A stretch of 64,000 nt of DNA, taken from assembly GCF_003855495.1 (NCBI RefSeq), contig NZ_CP034086.1, positions 1,773,501 to 1,837,500 on the forward strand, written 5' to 3'. The number at the start of each line of letters is the position of its first letter. Positions within the stretch are counted from its first letter, which is position 1. Made by a program: the position numbers and the translations under genes. Below, piece by piece: positions 62,532-64,000 of this stretch. A model generated the notes under the pieces. It did no database searches. It was not told the origin of the DNA and saw only the letters and a program-made list of their open reading frames with translations. This DNA is from Methylocystis rosea. Lineage in GTDB: Bacteria; Pseudomonadota; Alphaproteobacteria; Rhizobiales; Beijerinckiaceae.

Positions 62532-63341
62532 TCAGTCGGGGGTCAATATCTCGCCCTTGCCATAGACCGCCGTGTCGCCGCCATAGCGGCGCAGCTTGCG
62601 CGACAGGAGATCGGCGGCCGGGGCGCTATGATTCCTCAGAGAACGTGCGAAAAGCCGTGCGAACGTCAGCTCATGCGCGCCGCAGTCGACATAGGTCGAA
62701 CCGAAGCAGCCGCCGCGGGCGAGCACAATCGAGCCGCGTTTGTTGAGATAGCCGATGCGCCCCTTGGCCTCCCCCAAAACCAGGATCGTGCCGGCGATGA
62801 CGCGTGCGCCGAGATCTTCGCCGGCGTCGCCTTCGATGACGAGAATGCCGCGACGCAGCCGGTCGCCGGCGCGTTCGCCCGCCTTGCCGCGCACGATGAC
62901 GCGCCCGCCAGCCATGCCGGCGAGTTCGCCCGCGAGCGGTCCGGCGAGGAAATCGCCGACGTCGCCTTTGATCTCCACCTCGGCGCCGAGGTTGCCCGAG
63001 GCGGCATGCGGGCCGGCGTTTCCGGAGACGGTGATCTTGCCGCCCTTGGCCAAACGGCCGCATTGCGCCCCGACGTCGCCTTCGACATGAATCTCAAAGC
63101 CAGGCAGAAGCTTCGCGCCGAGAAGATCGAAGCGCGCTGAGCCGCCCTCGAAGCGAACAGTCTTCAGATCGCCTTCCGAAACATTGAAGAGGTCGCCGAC
63201 TTTCGTCGAAATGCGCGTCACGCCGATCTCGATCGCTTCGATCTGCGCGACGGATTTTCCCGCCAGGCGGTCGGGCGTCAGCGCCGAAAGATCGACGCGC
63301 TGCGGCGGCTCCTGGCGAAGCGTGAAGGTAAAGGGCTTCAC
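62532..63341 (-). CDS. fhcC: Formyltransferase/hydrolase complex subunit C
   Basis: FhcC (269 residues) is a right-handed beta-helix subunit related to FwdC and the GltB C-terminus. The repeats show as KGGKITVSGNAGPHAASGNL, AGMAGGRVIVRGKAGERAGD, RGILVIEGDAGEDLGARVIA and GTILVLGEAKGRIGYLNKRG. In methylotrophs the Fhc complex turns formyl-H4MPT into formate in formaldehyde oxidation. Its start overlaps the fhcD stop by four bases. This is the main evidence for a C1-using host. Confidence 0.95.
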   Translation of the reverse strand: MKPFTFTLRQEPPQRVDLSALTPDRLAGKSVAQIEAIEIGVTRISTKVGDLFNVSEGDLKTVRFEGGSARFDLLGAKLLPGFEIHVEGDVGAQCGRLAKGGKITVSGNAGPHAASGNLGAEVEIKGDVGDFLAGPLAGELAGMAGGRVIVRGKAGERAGDRLRRGILVIEGDAGEDLGARVIAGTILVLGEAKGRIGYLNKRGSIVLARGGCFGSTYVDCGAHELTFARLFARSLRNHSAPAADLLSRKLRRYGGDTAVYGKGEILTPD

Positions 63342-64000
63342 GGCAGCAATTCCTTCAGGTGATAGTGAAACGGTCCGAGCTTGCCGCCGTAATTGCCGGC
63401 GCCGACGCGCTTGGCGCCTTGCTCCGGCCCCATCTCGATGATGGCGTGAAGCCCCGCGCGCATCGCCTCGCGCACGGCGTTGTCAGTCAAGCCGTCGATG
63501 ACGATTTCGAGCACGCAGCCGATATCCGCGTCGAGCTCGCTTTTGGTGACGCCGCGCAATGTCGGGCAATAAGCGTCATTGGTCGACGCGCTCATGCCCT
63601 TGTATTTCGAACCGACCTTTGAGCCCGAGCGCACGATGCCGCCGGGGAACGGCGCAATGGCGTCGGCGACGCCGTCGATCGCCGAGACGGCGGCCTCGGT
63701 GGCGCGCATGGTCTTGTCCCAGTCCGCGCCCATGATCAAAAGATTGCCGCCGCCCACGGATTTTTTGGTCAGGCCGACCTTGCCTTCGCAGAAAAACTCT
63801 CCGTCCATGACGGGCACGCGCCAGTAGCGCCGGTCGTCGACGACCTTGGACATCTGCCACTTGTCGCCGAACTGGCGCAGCGCGTCGCCGACCTTGATCT
63901 CGAATTCGCCGGCGACCGTCGAATAGACCGCGGAGCCCGGGCAGGTCAGCACGCATTGGCCGAGTCGGTTGACGAGCTGCTTCTCCGCGTCTTTCGACGA
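63338..64000 (-). CDS. fhcD: Formylmethanofuran-H4MPT formyltransferase (partial)
   Basis: The gene runs off the right edge and its 5' part is missing; the visible 220 residues are about the last 70 percent. Landmarks are NRLGQCVLTCPGSAVYS, FCEGKVGLTKKSVGGGNLLI, APFPGGIVRSGSKVGSKYKG, MSASTNDAYCPTLRG and the end GNYGGKLGPFHYHLKELLP. The frame continues to base 64000 beyond the apparent internal ATG at 63952. Ftr/FhcD moves the formyl group between H4MPT and the methanofuran analogue. Confidence 0.96.
   Translation of the reverse strand, partial: SSKDAEKQLVNRLGQCVLTCPGSAVYSTVAGEFEIKVGDALRQFGDKWQMSKVVDDRRYWRVPVMDGEFFCEGKVGLTKKSVGGGNLLIMGADWDKTMRATEAAVSAIDGVADAIAPFPGGIVRSGSKVGSKYKGMSASTNDAYCPTLRGVTKSELDADIGCVLEIVIDGLTDNAVREAMRAGLHAIIEMGPEQGAKRVGAGNYGGKLGPFHYHLKELLP

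Overview
The window reads as GC-rich chromosomal DNA of a Hyphomicrobiales/Rhizobiales-type alphaproteobacterium. It is most likely a serine-cycle methylotroph or type II methanotroph of the Methylocystis/Methylosinus kind. The evidence is the pair of tetrahydromethanopterin-linked C1 genes at the right edge (fhcC, fhcD), the PQQ genes pqqB, pqqC and a pqqD-pqqE fusion, phosphatidylcholine synthase, and alphaproteobacterial core genes (TrcR, LdtR, DUF2948-hisD-UPF0262). The genus is my inference. No rRNA, CRISPR array, transposase or prophage gene was seen. There is one tRNA, tRNA-Pro(GGG).

Layout. 0-11.8 kb: the end of an adenylate cyclase, an MsbA-like ABC exporter, a 55-residue membrane peptide with its own promoter and terminator, an acyl-CoA synthetase, trcR, a multispan membrane protein, purM-purN-GST, ndk, a catalase-like protein and tpiA. 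11.9-13.9 kb: an arsenic operon (arsR, thioredoxin-type arsC, ACR3). 13.9-17.2 kb: a secreted protein, a thioredoxin/CcdA-like fusion, a ferritin-like gene remnant and ppk2. 17.4-29.7 kb: ppiD-trpE, then a DUF6163 protein, LdtR and a site-2 protease separating trpE from trpG-trpD-trpC-moaC-moeA, followed by psd-pssA. 29.7-35.6 kb: a frameshifted AbrB-type antitoxin, a lipoprotein hydrolase, pqqB-pqqC-pqqDE, a secreted cupin and a FliJ-like protein.

35.6-39.0 kb holds the most interesting locus, a tightly overlapping operon read on the minus strand. It runs heme A synthase, then a TIGR04222-type membrane protein ending in a Gly/Ser/Cys tail with C-x3-C-x3-C, then a DUF692 multinuclear iron oxidative enzyme, then a helical partner protein. 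I read it as a RiPP-like system in which the iron enzyme and its partner modify the cysteine tail of a membrane protein, possibly for metal handling near cytochrome oxidase assembly.

39-64 kb: a MerR regulator, tRNA-Pro, a TonB-dependent receptor, a noncoding stretch with a tiny ORF, an SDR/DUF2269 pair, an amidase, and a DUF2948-hisD-UPF0262 block with an unusual GNAT protein inserted before a small phosphatase. Then come purA with a structured leader, a pair of unknown small genes (one with eight cysteines), rlmH, rsfS, a quinone oxidoreductase with pcs, a UbiH-type hydroxylase, an Hsp20, a short-form putA, and fhcC-fhcD running off the edge.

Pathways that come together here are tryptophan (trpE, G, D, C), molybdenum cofactor (moaC, moeA), phosphatidylethanolamine and phosphatidylcholine (psd, pssA, pcs), purines (purM, purN, purA) and PQQ (pqqB, C, DE; pqqA was not found).
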